Origin: Sclerotinia nivalis
Taxonomy: Eukaryota > Ascomycota > Leotiomycetes > Helotiales > Sclerotiniaceae
Assembly (NCBI GenBank): GCA_029531795.1
Contig: JAPEIS010000002.1
Location: 3,162,001 to 3,226,000, forward strand
DNA: 64,000 nucleotides
Reading direction: 5' to 3'
In this document: one piece after another, positions 36,666 to 48,308 of the stretch
How positions within the stretch are numbered: the first letter of the stretch is position 1
How the letters are laid out: each line of letters opens with the position of its first letter
Notes under the pieces: generated by a model
Databases searched by the model: none
What the model was told of the DNA's origin: nothing
Seen by the model: the letters and a program-made list of their open reading frames with translations, nothing else
Position numbers and translations under genes: made by a program

Positions 36666-37432
36666 GGGAGGATGATAGGTTTGATGCGAGAGGATGGGAT
36701 GTGCTGAAGGAAGTTTAGATGTGTCGTTTTAGATTGTGATGACAGAATTATGAATTACGAGGTAGACTAGCTATGGTTATTTTTCGTGTAGAGATACTAG
36801 ATAGAAGAGCCGAAATATATTTCAATGAACACTACCAATATCTCAGTCCTAATATCCCATTCCCCTCACCACTTTACTCCCAGAAAATCCTCACCCGCAG
36901 CTCAAACCAGACCACGAAACTGAATACCTAGTATCTTCACTAGACTGTGTCACCTGATCAATCACACACGTGTTCGTCCCGTTTGTCACGATATCGCAAT
37001 CGGCACATCTTCCCAACGTCTCAAGATCCATTTATTTACATCTCACGCACATTTCCCGCGCACATAAAAGAATAAATAGGGTAAATTTTGTTGTGTTGGA
37101 ATATCTAATCAAAATCGAAAAGTATCCGTGGTGATCGAGCGAAAAAAAAATTAAATTTGAATTCTTGGGTTAGTGAAGGGATTTTTGGTTGGGATCTAGA
37201 GGGTCGCACAGAACGATTTTTGGGAGGCAAAGAAAGAGAGAAAGGAAAAGAGAGAAATGAAAGAGAGAAGTTCTGGGTGCTAAAAGAGAGATATTAGAAG
37301 TTTTTTCTGGTGTTCTTTTGAACACGATAACGCTGGTGTAATCCTAAATACTATAAAGGTTACGGGGAGTATCGTTGATAATCAATTTCGCTGCAATTAC
37401 CACGTTCAATAACCACATCGCATCACCACAAA
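36666..37432. other. Intergenic region
   Basis: A 767-bp gap between two plus-strand genes. Purine-rich GAAAGAGAGAA tracts occur at 37225-37270. No gene was found. Confidence 0.5.
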
Positions 37433-38358
37433 ATGAACACACCACAATCTTCACGTGGAGGGACACGCGGTAGGGGTCGCGGTCGTGGTCATGGTAATGC
37501 TCATAACAACAATCGACCACCCCACTCCCACACAAACCATCCATCCCAAGAACAAGTCCCTCGGATATCACTCCTGCATCCCGGAACACCGGTTTCTATT
37601 GTCCTGAAAATGGATCAGGGGAGTGGGAGGGAGGTACGCGGGTTTGTGGGGGAGTTACTTACGAGGGGGGATCATCCGAGGGGGGTGAAGGTTAGGTTGA
37701 GGGATGGACGGGTTGGGTGAGTTCTTTCTTTTTCGGTTGTTTTGAGACGGGAGGGGGTTTGGGGGGGTTTTGGTGGGATTGTTGATGTTTGCCGATTGGT
37801 GATTGATGGATGATTGGTTGCTGACGGAAGTTTAGGCGGGTACAGCGATTGTGTACGGAGGAAGAGGCGGTGGTGGGTGAGGGGGGGAGGAGAGGGTTGG
37901 GGGAGAATGAGGAGAATGGGGAGGGTGGGGAGGGTGGTGGGATGAGGGCGGGGATGGGTGAAGGAGTAGGAGGAGGAGGACGAGGAAAAGGAGGTCCCTT
38001 CCCATCTAAAAACTACACTGATTTCCGAAACGACGGATATGACGAATCTTCCGCCGCTAGTAATAATGCAGGCGCAAGTTTAGAAGATTATATCGTTGTA
38101 AAAGGAAACGGGAATCGGAAGGGCAAGGGCAAGGGCAAGGGAAAGAAAGGAGGTAGAGTGGAAGAAAATCTCAATAAAGTTAATGGTAATGAGGAAGATA
38201 TTGGGGGAGGAGAAGAAAAGGAAAATGGAGAGGAGTTAAGGGAGGAGAGATCAACTGAAGAAATTTTCAAATCGGTATTGAGTATTTGTCCTGTTTGTGA
38301 AGAATTTGAAGGGGATGAAGTGGCGGTCGCGCATCATGTTAATGGGCATTTTGAATAG
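37433..38358 (+). CDS. YwbE-like (DUF2196) protein with RGG-rich N terminus and C-terminal Cys/His motif
   Basis: Two exons (37433-37716, 37836-38358; 119-bp intron) give 268 residues. Residues about 8-22 form an RGG/RGRGRG segment that suggests RNA binding. Residues about 45-105 (HPGTPVSIVLKMDQGSGREV, then VKVRLRDGRVGRVQR) match the small YwbE domain found in bacteria and fused to disordered regions in fungi. A Gly/Glu-rich linker and a basic GKGKGKGKGKK run follow. The C terminus is CPVCEEFEGDEVAVAHHVNGHFE, with C-x2-C and H-x3-H spacing like a UBZ or C2H2 finger, which would bind zinc and perhaps ubiquitin. The function is unknown. Confidence 0.78.
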
Positions 38359-38904
38359 ATTGATTCAATAGATAGATAGATATTATGTATGTATAGATAT
38401 GAATCTGAATCTAAATCCTACGCAAGAGATAGATATTAGCTATTTTGCAATAAATCATAAATATATAAAGCTTAAACAACCAAATACAAAACCTACTCTT
38501 AAAATACTACCTATGTTGTGTGCTGTGCACAGGCTTGAGGAGAGTACTAGGTATTCATGTAATAGATATGTTCGATGGAATATTGGATAATTGAATATCA
38601 TTGCTTTTAAGTTTTGGTGCTAGCATATCATATCATATCATATCCTCATCTCCATCATCTCCATAACCATAACCATATCGATATCAACATCGATATCGAA
38701 TTTCATTTTATTTTTTTTCCGCTAAAAATTCAAAAATTCATAAAATATTATCATATCCGCTTAGCTCAGCTCATATAACATCATTCGTAGCACATCATCA
38801 CATAAAATAATTCCCCCCACGGCCAGAAAAGGAAAACCTAGCACCGAATCCCACGTCACAAACAAACATGATACCTCCCACCCCGTTCACTACTCTCCCA
38901 ACCC
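38359..38904. other. Intergenic region between convergent genes
   Basis: These 546 bp hold two 3' UTRs. A GATAGATAGATA run starts near 38370 and a (CATAT) repeat lies at 38626-38643. No gene was found. Confidence 0.5.
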
Positions 38905-40122
38905 CTAATGCTTATGCAACTTCCCCTTAATCTTCTCCTTCAAATGAGTCAACTTCCCCTCCTTCTTTCCCTCCCCATGCTCATGTTCATGGTCATGCTC
39001 CTCCTCACTACCACCACTCCCCCTCTCACCCGCCTCATCCCCCCCAACCGCCGTCCCCCCACAGTCCCCCCACTAACCCCCGCATCCATCTTCTCCACCT
39101 TCCCTTCCTTCCCCAACAACCTATCTGCCTCAATTCCCGCACCCGGTTTCGTAGCGTCGAAATTTCCTCCTTCAGCTGCTGTACCCGTTGTTGTGATGTG
39201 TTTTTCTCCTGTTCCTTTTTCTTTTTCTTTTTCTTTTTCTTTTTCTTTTTCTTTTTCTTTTTCTTTTTCTTGGTTTTCTTCGTCGATTCGCTCTTTTTGA
39301 TCTGGGCTCAGAGGTTGTAAATCTGTTTTTACATCTTGCACGTTGGATGTACTGCTTGGCTTTTCAGCTCCAGCTCCAGCTCCGGAAGCTAAACCCTTAT
39401 CCAGATTTTCCCTCCCAACAACCGAAGAACCTATATCCCTCTCCCCAGAAGATTTATCCCTACTCTGCGCCCCCAAAGTATCCGTACCACCCATCTGAGC
39501 CGTCTGATTTTCCGACCGAAGCGGTAAATTCGGATTGATCCTCTCAGAAATCAGAGGTTTCTCAGCAGTAGTCAGCGGTTTCTCAGACGAGGTTTTGAAA
39601 CTGGTGGTCGAGGGGTTTTCGGATGATAGGGGCGCGATGTGGGTGTCGGAGAGGGTTTTGGCGACGATGTCGGAGGTGGAGGAGGCGCGGGAGGGGTCGA
39701 TGGATTTCGCGGCTTGGCCGGGGGGTGATAGGGTGGTGGAGGGGTCGGGGGGTGGGTTTGTGGTTGTGGTTGTGGTTTCGGTGTTAGTGGAATCTAGAGG
39801 ATGTGTTAGTTTGGCTATTTATCTGTCCATCTATCTCATCTCTTCCATCGCATTTCTTTCCTCCTCATCCACATCCACATCCACATCAACGCAGAAAAAG
39901 AAAAAAGAAAAAAGAAAAAAAAAAAAAACACCAACCTAAATTTCCCTTATCATAAGGTTCACCCTTCTTCGTATCACCCATCTCCCCACTAAGCGGTTCC
40001 GTTCCCTTCGTCTCTGGCACCACGGTTGCATTTGCCGCATCAGTTGTTCCTTGAGGTTCACCCCAGATGACTTTCGAAGCAGCTGCTGCTATGTTGTTGA
40101 CTGTATTATTTACCGAATCCAT
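38905..40122 (-). CDS. Low-complexity charged protein with His/Lys-rich C terminus
   Basis: The model has three exons (40122-39936, 39793-39078, 39033-38905), 343 residues. The protein starts MDSVNNTVNNIAAAASKVIWGEP, is Ser/Thr/Pro-rich in the middle, contains a (KE)n run encoded by a hexamer repeat, and ends EEEHDHEHEHGEGKK...HLKEKIKGKLHKH. That His/Asp/Glu and basic tail resembles fungal stress-induced hydrophilic proteins, but no named family is certain. The last join is a 44-nt G-rich intron (GTTAGT...GAG) with no clear branch point. Without it the frame runs into an Arg-rich tail ending at 38949. A sequencing or natural indel in a G run is the alternative. Confidence 0.65.
39215..39270. 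repeat. (TTTTTC)n coding microsatellite
   Basis: About nine hexamer units lie inside the coding exon of the preceding gene. On the minus strand they read as alternating Lys and Glu codons. Length changes by whole units would keep frame. Confidence 0.9.
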
Positions 40123-41266
40123 TTTCTCTGCGTTTTGTTATTTCGGTTTGTGTGTTGAGTTGTAAAGTTTTGATGGAATGTGGGATGAGAAGTATCAAAG
40201 AAATTTAATTGTAGGACTATGTATATACAGTAAGAGAAATAAGTAGAGAAAACAGGAATTCCAGACCTTTATTCATTTATCCCAACCCAATGTACAACCC
40301 AATCATCATCATCATACCCTCTCATCCTATCCTCATCCTATCCTCATCCACAAAGATATAAAAAAACAAGAAGTAAATCCCTCCATAGTAGCACAGCCCC
40401 AGCACAAAAGCTGACGTAGTAGGAGTTACCACTCTAATCCTCCATTGGCTCATTCCTTCATAGTCCAATCACTTGATTGGCCAATTCAAGCCAACAAAGA
40501 AATTCCGTCCAAAATCCTTGTTCTTGTTCTTGGTTTTAGTTTTAGTTTTAGTTATCTGGTACTCTTCGGAGAATTCCATTCATTCATTCATCCATTCCTC
40601 AGCACTCTATATTAGCAAAAACCTACCAATCATTTATATTCATACTCCTATACACTGCGTTCTCGTGCATCAAAACCAATCAATACCTACCACCTATCAA
40701 ATCAAGTAATACCTAACCTACTAAATATCCTGAAAATATACTCAAAAAATTCCCAGCATGTAGATCTTGATATGATATACGATGACGTTCACAACCCTAG
40801 TTCCCTAGTTCTACCCCGCATTTTTCTGTTCCTACGTCATAATCACGTGCCACAATTCCTTTGCAATTCAGTCACTACTAGGTACTTAGTTCTTAGTAGA
40901 ATGAATGTTATGTAAATCTATAATTACAAGTTGCATCTAATCTATCAGATTCTAGATTTTAGATTCTAGATGCTGATAATGCTTGATATGGTGTGGCTGT
41001 GATATACATACCTACCAACCTGGATTAATCATAAAATTAGGAGAAATCCAGCATAATTTTTGGTATCTATCTTCGCTGCATACATTTGATTCGTACGCTG
41101 AAAAGTATCTAGTAACTCATAAACTCATCTCATAACCCAATAATGAACACACAAGTATCTCTAACCCATCTCTCATGATACACCATCTGCCTTTCCCATG
41201 ACTCTGACCCAGACCCCCGCGATATAATAAAACACTAAAACGTAATCTTACCATCCATCAAACCCC
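40123..41266. other. Intergenic region
   Basis: These 1.14 kb hold the promoter of the low-complexity gene and the 3' UTR of the GTPase. TTTTAG repeats lie at 40533-40551. No gene was found. Confidence 0.5.
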
Positions 41267-43238
41267 TTAAGCAGCTTTTGAATTCTCAGCTGGGGTATCC
41301 GTCTTTACAGGTTCCGTGTCATTACCTTCAGATTCAGGTTTAACACCCCCTAACGGTTTCGCCGGATCATAACCTACACTCTTCACAATTCCTAATCCTT
41401 TCGTCCTACCTTCTCTGAACAACAATCGATCACCTGGAGCCAAGTATTCCGGCCTTTGTACAAATCGGAATGCAACGGTTGCTCTATCACCAGTCCGGAT
41501 GTAACTTCGATCAATATCGATAATGGCACATGTTTGACTAACAGGTCCTACATGTAACATAGCCTGATATTTTGTCTTGATAGTGGTAGCATGAGAAAGA
41601 ATCAGAACTTCTGCGACAAATTCTCGGTAGACTTTAGGGGAATTATGTTCGAGTTTTGGAAGAACAACCATGCCTTTTCGAACATCTTTTCTTCGAACTC
41701 GTTTTAGTGCGAAAGAAGCAGATTGACCAGCGGATGTAGCTGGAACTGGTATTCGTTTACGTTCAATAGAACGAATGGTTGTAGTTGTAAATTGACCTAA
41801 AGAGTCAGGTCCAATGAGTACAGTATCACCAGCGTGGACAACACCTGATTTAACGATCCCTGATACTACAGTCCCTACGAATGGAACAGAGAAAGTATCA
41901 TTGACATGAAACTCGAAAGGTGCCTCGGCATCATAATGACCATGATGAGGGAGAATATTAAGAAATGCTCGAACGAGATCCAAGGATTCTCCAGTGACGT
42001 TAGATACTTGGAAGATTGGACAAATCCGTTGACTGACGAATTGAGTGGCGGTATTAATACATTCCTCTCGATTCTTGATGAAAATTGGAATTTTTCTTGC
42101 TCCAGGACTTTTTAATATTCCAGTAATTTGTTTGATGGTTTGTTCAAGAATTTGAGGGGGGCAAATATCGATTTTGGTAATGACAACCATAACTGGCACA
42201 TTCAACGCAAGGGCGATACCAAGATGTTCTTTACTCATGCCAATGAGACCATTATTTGCAGCGACCATCAGTAAACAATAATTTGGAGATGAAGATAAAA
42301 GTCCAAAGACAGTAGTTCGTAAGTATCGTTCATGGCCAGCCAAATCGGTGAAGGAGATAACTTTCGCAGATCGTTTTCCAATTTCCTCCCATGACAATTT
42401 CCTCCCTGGGACATCGGATGCGATAACTTTTCCCATGGTATCAAAACCCATGATTTCCATGCCCACAGAACTGGTTCTTCCGCTTTCAATTTCGTGTTTA
42501 TGTCGAAAAAGATTGACTCTTGCTTTCCCTCTTCCATCATCCAATCCACCCTTTACCAATACGCCCAACATGGTACTTTTGCCTGCGTCGACATTTCCTA
42601 CCACGGCAATTCTTGTCTCAATGACCTCTTCCACACTAGCAGGATGTTGTCGTATTAGAACTTTTCCTGTACAACCTTTTTCTTTTGACTCTCCATTCTC
42701 GCCCTCTACCTCGCCACCCACTCCTTTCGTCAAGAGTACTTGACAATCACTGTTACAATTCCCTGCAGCTTCTCTTAACCTTTTAATAGCAACATCCCAC
42801 TCCTTTCTGTTCAATCCCATTATATCACCATTATTCTCGAATCCAATCTCAAAGATAGTCTCTCCATGTCCCTCCTCCAATCGCGTCTCCAAAACATTTT
42901 TGAGGACCGTTAGTTCCTCTTCGTCAGTCGATAGCAGTAGATCTTTTATTCGTACTTGAGGACTGGTATCTGCTATATCAAGAGAATTTAAGATATCCGT
43001 AAGTTCGGCATGATCTTCGACACAAGTGGTAGATGATGCGGTGGTTGATGGACCTGCTGTGGTTGAACTGGCAGTGGAATGAGAAGGATATCGAAGTGCT
43101 TGTTGCTTTTCAACATATTCCGCGAATTCACTGAGGGCCTATTCTTGATTAGAGATACGAAACAAACTCTGCCAAAGGGTATGGTACAGATTCGCCTTTC
43201 CGCCGCTCATGTGGAAGCTGTTTGCCTTTTGAAGTCAT
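41267..43238 (-). CDS. GTPBP1/GTPBP2-type translational GTPase
   Basis: Two exons (43238-43188, 43138-41267; 49-bp intron with GTACCA donor and CTAAT branch) give 640 residues. The G domain has G1 GNVDAGKST (about 198-206), G3 DLAGHE (about 280-285) and G4 TKID (about 336-339). It is followed by EF-Tu-like beta-barrel domains 2 and 3 (FSVPFVGTVVSG, RGKGM-like RKDVRKGMVV, TGDRATVAFRF). This is the arrangement of the GTPBP1/2 family, which in animals acts in ribosome rescue and mRNA turnover; the fungal role is little studied. The first exon is short (17 codons) and was placed by splice signal and phase. The C terminus is a short acidic tail. Confidence 0.9.
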
Positions 43239-44630
43239 GGTTTCGTTTGCCTGCTTTCTAGAAAAACTGTGGCAATAACTCAATTTACTTATGTTATATT
43301 CGAAGGATCATGGGAGAATACTTTCAAGAAATATTAGAATAAAACAATTCTCAGGAATAGTGAATCTAATAGGAAAGAGTCACAAAGGGGGGAGGCAAAG
43401 TTCCTAAGTGTTAGTTACTGTAAGTGATGACTGTTCGGTGTGAAGTCTGGAGTGAAGCTTTATCGATAAGGAGATCTTAGGATGAATGAATCATTGATCC
43501 TTGAGTCATATTTAAAGGCTGAGGTTTTGATATTCTTTGTCTATTATGGCTCCCATAAAAACGCCCTTTGGAAGTTTTCCATTCGAAATATACAAAGACC
43601 TATTCGTATATAATAACCTACAGTAGTTGTGACAATAGTAGATGTTATTGAACACATATGTATTGAATAGCAAGTAGTAGCCTTACGGAGTACAAGTGAC
43701 GCATGAGGCTCAAGAACCTCTGGGCCCCACAAACTGTATAATATTTGGAATTTTCTACATATCCATGCGAAGTTCTTCTTTCAAGTAATTGTGCGTATAT
43801 CAATTAATGTTGTTAAATACAATGGTCACTGGCACGAAAATTCCATGCTGGCTGCTCACCCAGAGCATTGACACATGAGGTTATAATAAATCGCTGTAGG
43901 TTAAAGTCCAGAACACGCTTCAGGCAGGAATAGCTAGAATTCGAAGATGCAAATGATGCCAATGGAAGGAAACATTGTCATAGGGAGCTACCAATATAAT
44001 ATTTCGATGTTATGAGATCGAAAAACCACGAGCTATAGTTTGACACACTCTTTTCTCTAGGATAAGTCTGAAGCCTTTCTATGCCCTGCTAAGTGTACCT
44101 TGCTTCGACATGTACCTGCTCGCAATGAGCATCTTGGATGATTGGTGAGGAATAGTTGGCGCATCTCAGCTACGCGATAAAACTCAAGTAGAACTAACCA
44201 CCTTGAAGCAGTCCTCATGGACTTCTTCGATGGAAGCATTGCGATAGAATCAATGCAACTATGCATCAACAAAAAGTACCCGGTGTAACAACTCACAGTA
44301 TCCTAGACCGCGCGATACATCCAAACGAACGGCCCTGTAGAGATCAGACCAACCAAGCGCAGAAATGCTAGATATAATCAAGCACCTATAGCACCACAAG
44401 CTCACATCCACTCGAATCCACGTATCTTGACTGAAGTATTTGCATATATTATTCGTGTTTCCTTCTCGCGCCTATTTATCCTTCATGGCCTATGGAGTTA
44501 TCGAAATTTGTCCCTTTTATGCCCGCCGTGGTCCCCGTTACTCCATCCTTCATGGGTTCTTCTGATGTCGCAGTTTCTTCTCCAGTTGATGTCTACTTTC
44601 CGTCGTATTGTGGAATATCGTTATGTGATA
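43239..44630. other. Intergenic region, no supported gene
   Basis: These 1.39 kb lie between two minus-strand genes. Short frames lack motifs. The part near 43239 should be the promoter of the GTPase. Confidence 0.5.
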
Positions 44631-45089
44631 TCATGAAGATCTGGGTGAAATAAGTATAACACTGTCGCCTATTTGAAAGAATATTAGATATAGTACAATG
44701 ACCAATCCAAGCTCAAGAGAACTTACCTCTAACAAACAACATTTCGGATTTCTTAACAACGGTCTGGGGAGCAAGAGTTAGCCACAAGTACCTGTCTAGT
44801 ACAATATAGACCAACCTTTATGATTTCCTCTTCATCATCTTCTTCACCCTCCTCCACAACATATATGGTCTCTACCACATCACCTAATACCAAGTTGCAA
44901 TGACTATCATAAGCCTAATAATTATCAGCATAACCCTCTGGAAGTTTGTGCAAGGGTATATCCCACATGTAGCCTTCCTTTTAATTCTCTATCTCCTCTC
45001 AATTTAACATAAACAACCTCGTCAAGACAAAGTCGTACCAAATCAAGGGGTTCCGCTGGCGCAGATGTACTATCATCAATATCTGCCAT
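44631..45089 (-). CDS. lsm3: U6 snRNA-associated Sm-like protein LSm3
   Basis: Four exons (45089-44967, 44914-44816, 44763-44727, 44668-44631) give 98 residues, the normal LSm3 length. LSm3 is part of the LSm1-7 ring (mRNA decapping and decay) and the LSm2-8 ring (U6 snRNA in the spliceosome). Sm1 is visible as [23 protein letters not shown], rebuilt across the first splice, and Sm2 as [15 protein letters not shown], rebuilt across the last. An acidic insertion ([10 protein letters not shown]) between the motifs is usual for LSm3. The introns are 52, 52 and 58 bp. Three introns in a 297-nt coding region is dense for this window. It is divergent from the mitochondrial gene. Confidence 0.95.
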
Positions 45090-45448
45090 ATTTGTTTTGT
45101 TTGTGCGGATGGAAGTGTGTTGATGTGGAAGATTTCCGAGATTATCGTGCTGAATTACCTTCAAATCGCATAGAGGTTGTTCCTTTGGATAAGCGGCAAC
45201 TTCCGCCCCTCACTAAAAATTTCAAATATTCTACCGAAAATGCACCACAAGCCACCAAGTCCACCAAGTCCCAAGTCCACCAAATCTAAAAAACTTTTTT
45301 ACTTCCCGCCATCAACAACACCAAGTGGACCCTTTTGAGTTTTCCCCAGCTTTCCCCGGATTTCATTTCAATTGATCATCCATTACATGGTCAATGCGAG
45401 TGTAGGAGGGAAAGGAAGAGAGAATGATGACTTACAAAACCATACCTA
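45090..45448. promoter_or_regulatory. Shared divergent promoter, lsm3 and mitochondrial factor
   Basis: A 359-bp gap between divergent start codons. A CCACCAAGTCC repeat lies at about 45255-45285. No specific regulator site was recognised. Confidence 0.45.
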
Positions 45449-47758
45449 ATGGGATCTTTCTTGCGCGGTTTTGAGACGCGCAAGTCCACAATCGCTACAA
45501 TTCTCTATACTACACACTCATCTACAAAAGTCAGCAGATCATATTATGGCAAAAGATGTTTATACGAATCCAGAGGTCCAGAAAATGGTCACAACAAGTC
45601 ACTGCCGGGAGAATCGGATATTCAAGAAGATACCGGGATCGATCAATCGAAGGAGGGAGATGAGGCCATCAATGATGGATTGCAAGCACCAAAACGTGAA
45701 TATTGGAGAAGATACGGGTTAAGAAATAAATACCGAGATGTGAAGACTTTTTTCAAAACACCGGAATGGATGAAGCCAGCATGGAGTAAATCAGAAAAGT
45801 TAAAGGATTGGTGGGTTGGAAAGCATGCAACTGAGAAATCCCAAAGTCAAGAAGCATATGGAGATATCTATCCACTAGAAATCCCGCCAACAAGGAAAAA
45901 AGATGAAGCATCCGATGAATCTGACATGGTCTCTGTTATTCGAAAAGTTGGGGTTGGATTACCCGTTAGTCTCGCCCAACGAAGAATCCTCCTCAAGGAA
46001 GCAAAAATGGTTCTTGGATACAAAAATCTGCTTAGAGCACTTCAATTACGAGATCCCCACGAACTTCTTAAAGTTTTAGTGAAACTTTCTGATGTGGACA
46101 ATTTTGGTGTAAATTACTCCCCTTTACTGGACATTCCCCCAAATACTTTCTCCGAAATCTTAAGGCTCCTGGATCCCAAACATTTCTTCGGAAGACACAA
46201 ACGGTTATTGCATGATTTCAAGCACAGAGATTTATTGGAGATGAGGATCGATACGATCGATTATGATGGAACTCATCGTGCTTACACTGTCTATCTTTGG
46301 CACTTGCATCGAATTATTATGAAACGCCAGTTAAAATACCCGATATATCTTTCGGAGTACAAAATGCTCCTCAAAGCTGCAAAATTTACAGGGCATCAAG
46401 CAGTGGCGGATTTGACATGGAAGTCTATGATTTCCAATCGGTATCAAGTCATGGAAAGTAGACAAGTTCAACCAGATGTGGAATGCTTCAATTATTATAT
46501 GGCTACTATGTGTTGGTCAGATATTTTAAGTCCTTACCATTCTGACAGATTAAGAGTCGTTTCCCATTATAAAGAACTTCGCCAATGGAACGACAGACCT
46601 TATCAACTCAATCGACACCGAATAGGCTCCAATGATGGAGTCAGAATTTCGGTCACTCGACTATTTCAAGAAATGTCAGCTACTGGTTTGATGGGGAATG
46701 AGGAGACATTTTGCTTGTTGATGGTTTCGGCGAGTCGGGAGGGAGATCTTGAGACTGCTAAAACAATTCTCAAGCGGGTGTGGCAAATTGACATCGACTT
46801 GAAGAATAGTGAAAATTTAAAACTCAATACACGTCTTCCTGACTCGCCATTGCGTCCATCCCAAAGATTACTACGTACCATCGCCCATATCTATTGCATA
46901 AACAACGATTTACCAATGGCTATGCATGTAATTGACCAAGTATCACGGAAGTATTCAATCGAAATTTCGAAAGAGACTTGGCAAGATCTATTGGAGTGGA
47001 CTGCAGTTTTTGCTAGGAAACGGCCAAGTGCTTCTCAACGTGAGAGAGGTTTTGGCGAAGGAATGCTACCTTCGGCCAGCATGGACAAAGTTTGGGACAA
47101 TATGATTTCGGAACCTTACAACATCAAACCTAATCTTTCAATGTACAATATTTACATTCGCCATCTACTCTCAACCCGAAAATTTGGGAAAGCGCAAGTA
47201 GTCATTGCTGAAGCTCATCGACTACATAACGAATTGGCTCGCCGATCAAATCATTACAGAATATTATATGAAAACAGTCTAATGCGACGAAAGCCCGACT
47301 CTGTAGTAACAGGGATTCGCCAAAGAGACTTCATATTCCATCGCTTCAAATTGAGGATTAGCAGGATGTATATGCGACAATGGATCAATTATCTCATCTA
47401 TCGACCATCTCAAGTCTTGTCTAAATACCACGCAAACTGGGCATTTCAAGAAGTTCCTGCCATAATCAAAAGGTATAAGTCATTCTTGCGAGGGGAAATT
47501 ACCTATCAAACATATACAGGTCATGTACGTCTAAATACTGGAAAACCGGAAGAGACTAAGTTGAGGATATGGGGGAGGAGATATGGAGATATGAGGTCAA
47601 GAAAAAGACGACTGAGGAAGTCTTTGGGGAAACTTCTGAAGAGGAAAGGAGAATACCGATATAATCGGGAGAGAAAAGCCGCCGGTGGGCAAGTTCAATT
47701 GGCAGCCAAGGTCGTACAGGATCATAGATTTATAACAGGTTACTACGAAAGAGGGTAG
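45449..47758 (+). CDS. Probable mitochondrial expression factor (ATP13/Aep2-like, helical repeat)
   Basis: A single exon of 769 residues. The N terminus (MGSFLRGFETRKST...) is rich in Arg, Ser and Thr with few acids, suggesting a mitochondrial presequence. The body is alpha-helical with PPR-like helical pairs (for example FCLLMVSASREGDLETAKTI and LRTIAHIYCINNDLPMAMHV). This resembles the fungal mitochondrial ATPase-expression family (Pfam ATP13), whose yeast member Aep2 supports ATP9 mRNA translation. The last 120 residues are very basic (RSRKRRLRKSLGKLLKRKG), fitting RNA or mitoribosome contact. The family assignment is moderate; another PPR-type mitochondrial RNA factor is the alternative. 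Confidence 0.75.
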   Translation: MGSFLRGFETRKSTIATILYTTHSSTKVSRSYYGKRCLYESRGPENGHNKSLPGESDIQEDTGIDQSKEGDEAINDGLQAPKREYWRRYGLRNKYRDVKTFFKTPEWMKPAWSKSEKLKDWWVGKHATEKSQSQEAYGDIYPLEIPPTRKKDEASDESDMVSVIRKVGVGLPVSLAQRRILLKEAKMVLGYKNLLRALQLRDPHELLKVLVKLSDVDNFGVNYSPLLDIPPNTFSEILRLLDPKHFFGRHKRLLHDFKHRDLLEMRIDTIDYDGTHRAYTVYLWHLHRIIMKRQLKYPIYLSEYKMLLKAAKFTGHQAVADLTWKSMISNRYQVMESRQVQPDVECFNYYMATMCWSDILSPYHSDRLRVVSHYKELRQWNDRPYQLNRHRIGSNDGVRISVTRLFQEMSATGLMGNEETFCLLMVSASREGDLETAKTILKRVWQIDIDLKNSENLKLNTRLPDSPLRPSQRLLRTIAHIYCINNDLPMAMHVIDQVSRKYSIEISKETWQDLLEWTAVFARKRPSASQRERGFGEGMLPSASMDKVWDNMISEPYNIKPNLSMYNIYIRHLLSTRKFGKAQVVIAEAHRLHNELARRSNHYRILYENSLMRRKPDSVVTGIRQRDFIFHRFKLRISRMYMRQWINYLIYRPSQVLSKYHANWAFQEVPAIIKRYKSFLRGEITYQTYTGHVRLNTGKPEETKLRIWGRRYGDMRSRKRRLRKSLGKLLKRKGEYRYNRERKAAGGQVQLAAKVVQDHRFITGYYERG

Positions 47759-48308
47759 GAGAAGCAAATTACAGATGTAAATATGTCAATAGATTACGGA
47801 TTCACAATAGAACATATGAGTTTTTCCCTTGATCTCATCATTTTTCCTTTTTCTGCTTCTTATTAGCTCCATCTACATATTGTGGTGGTGGATTTACTAT
47901 ACAATGCAACGGAACGAAATTACTCCATCAGTGAAAGTCTTATGTACTCACTGTACCCTTCATCCAAGCCTTTAGGTCGAATGGGCATTCCTTCCTACTC
48001 CTCCATCTGCTGCTTCATCTTCGAATTTCAATCAATGGCCATCATACATAAGACACAAGAGTCATTTCTCACATCAAACAACGTTTAACATTCACAATCA
48101 AGTCTCTCATATCATTGACATACTCAATTTCATTTTGCTAGCTATTTATTGTACATGCAAAGGCAAGATCATCAAATGATCATAAAGAACAAATCTCAGA
48201 TAGCACTTGAAGTCGTCGTAAATATTGTCAAAGCTTGAATACCCCCAGGCGAGCGAAAAAAAGCGACAGCAAGGCTATTGATCCATCTCTAAATACTACC
48301 GAGCAACT
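47759..48308. other. Intergenic region between convergent genes
   Basis: These 550 bp hold the 3' UTRs of the mitochondrial factor and the helicase. No gene was found. Confidence 0.5.

Noticed and set aside
38908..39300. 130-residue plus-strand frame rich in Leu, Ser and Phe
   Set aside because: Antisense of the low-complexity gene and its hexamer repeat.
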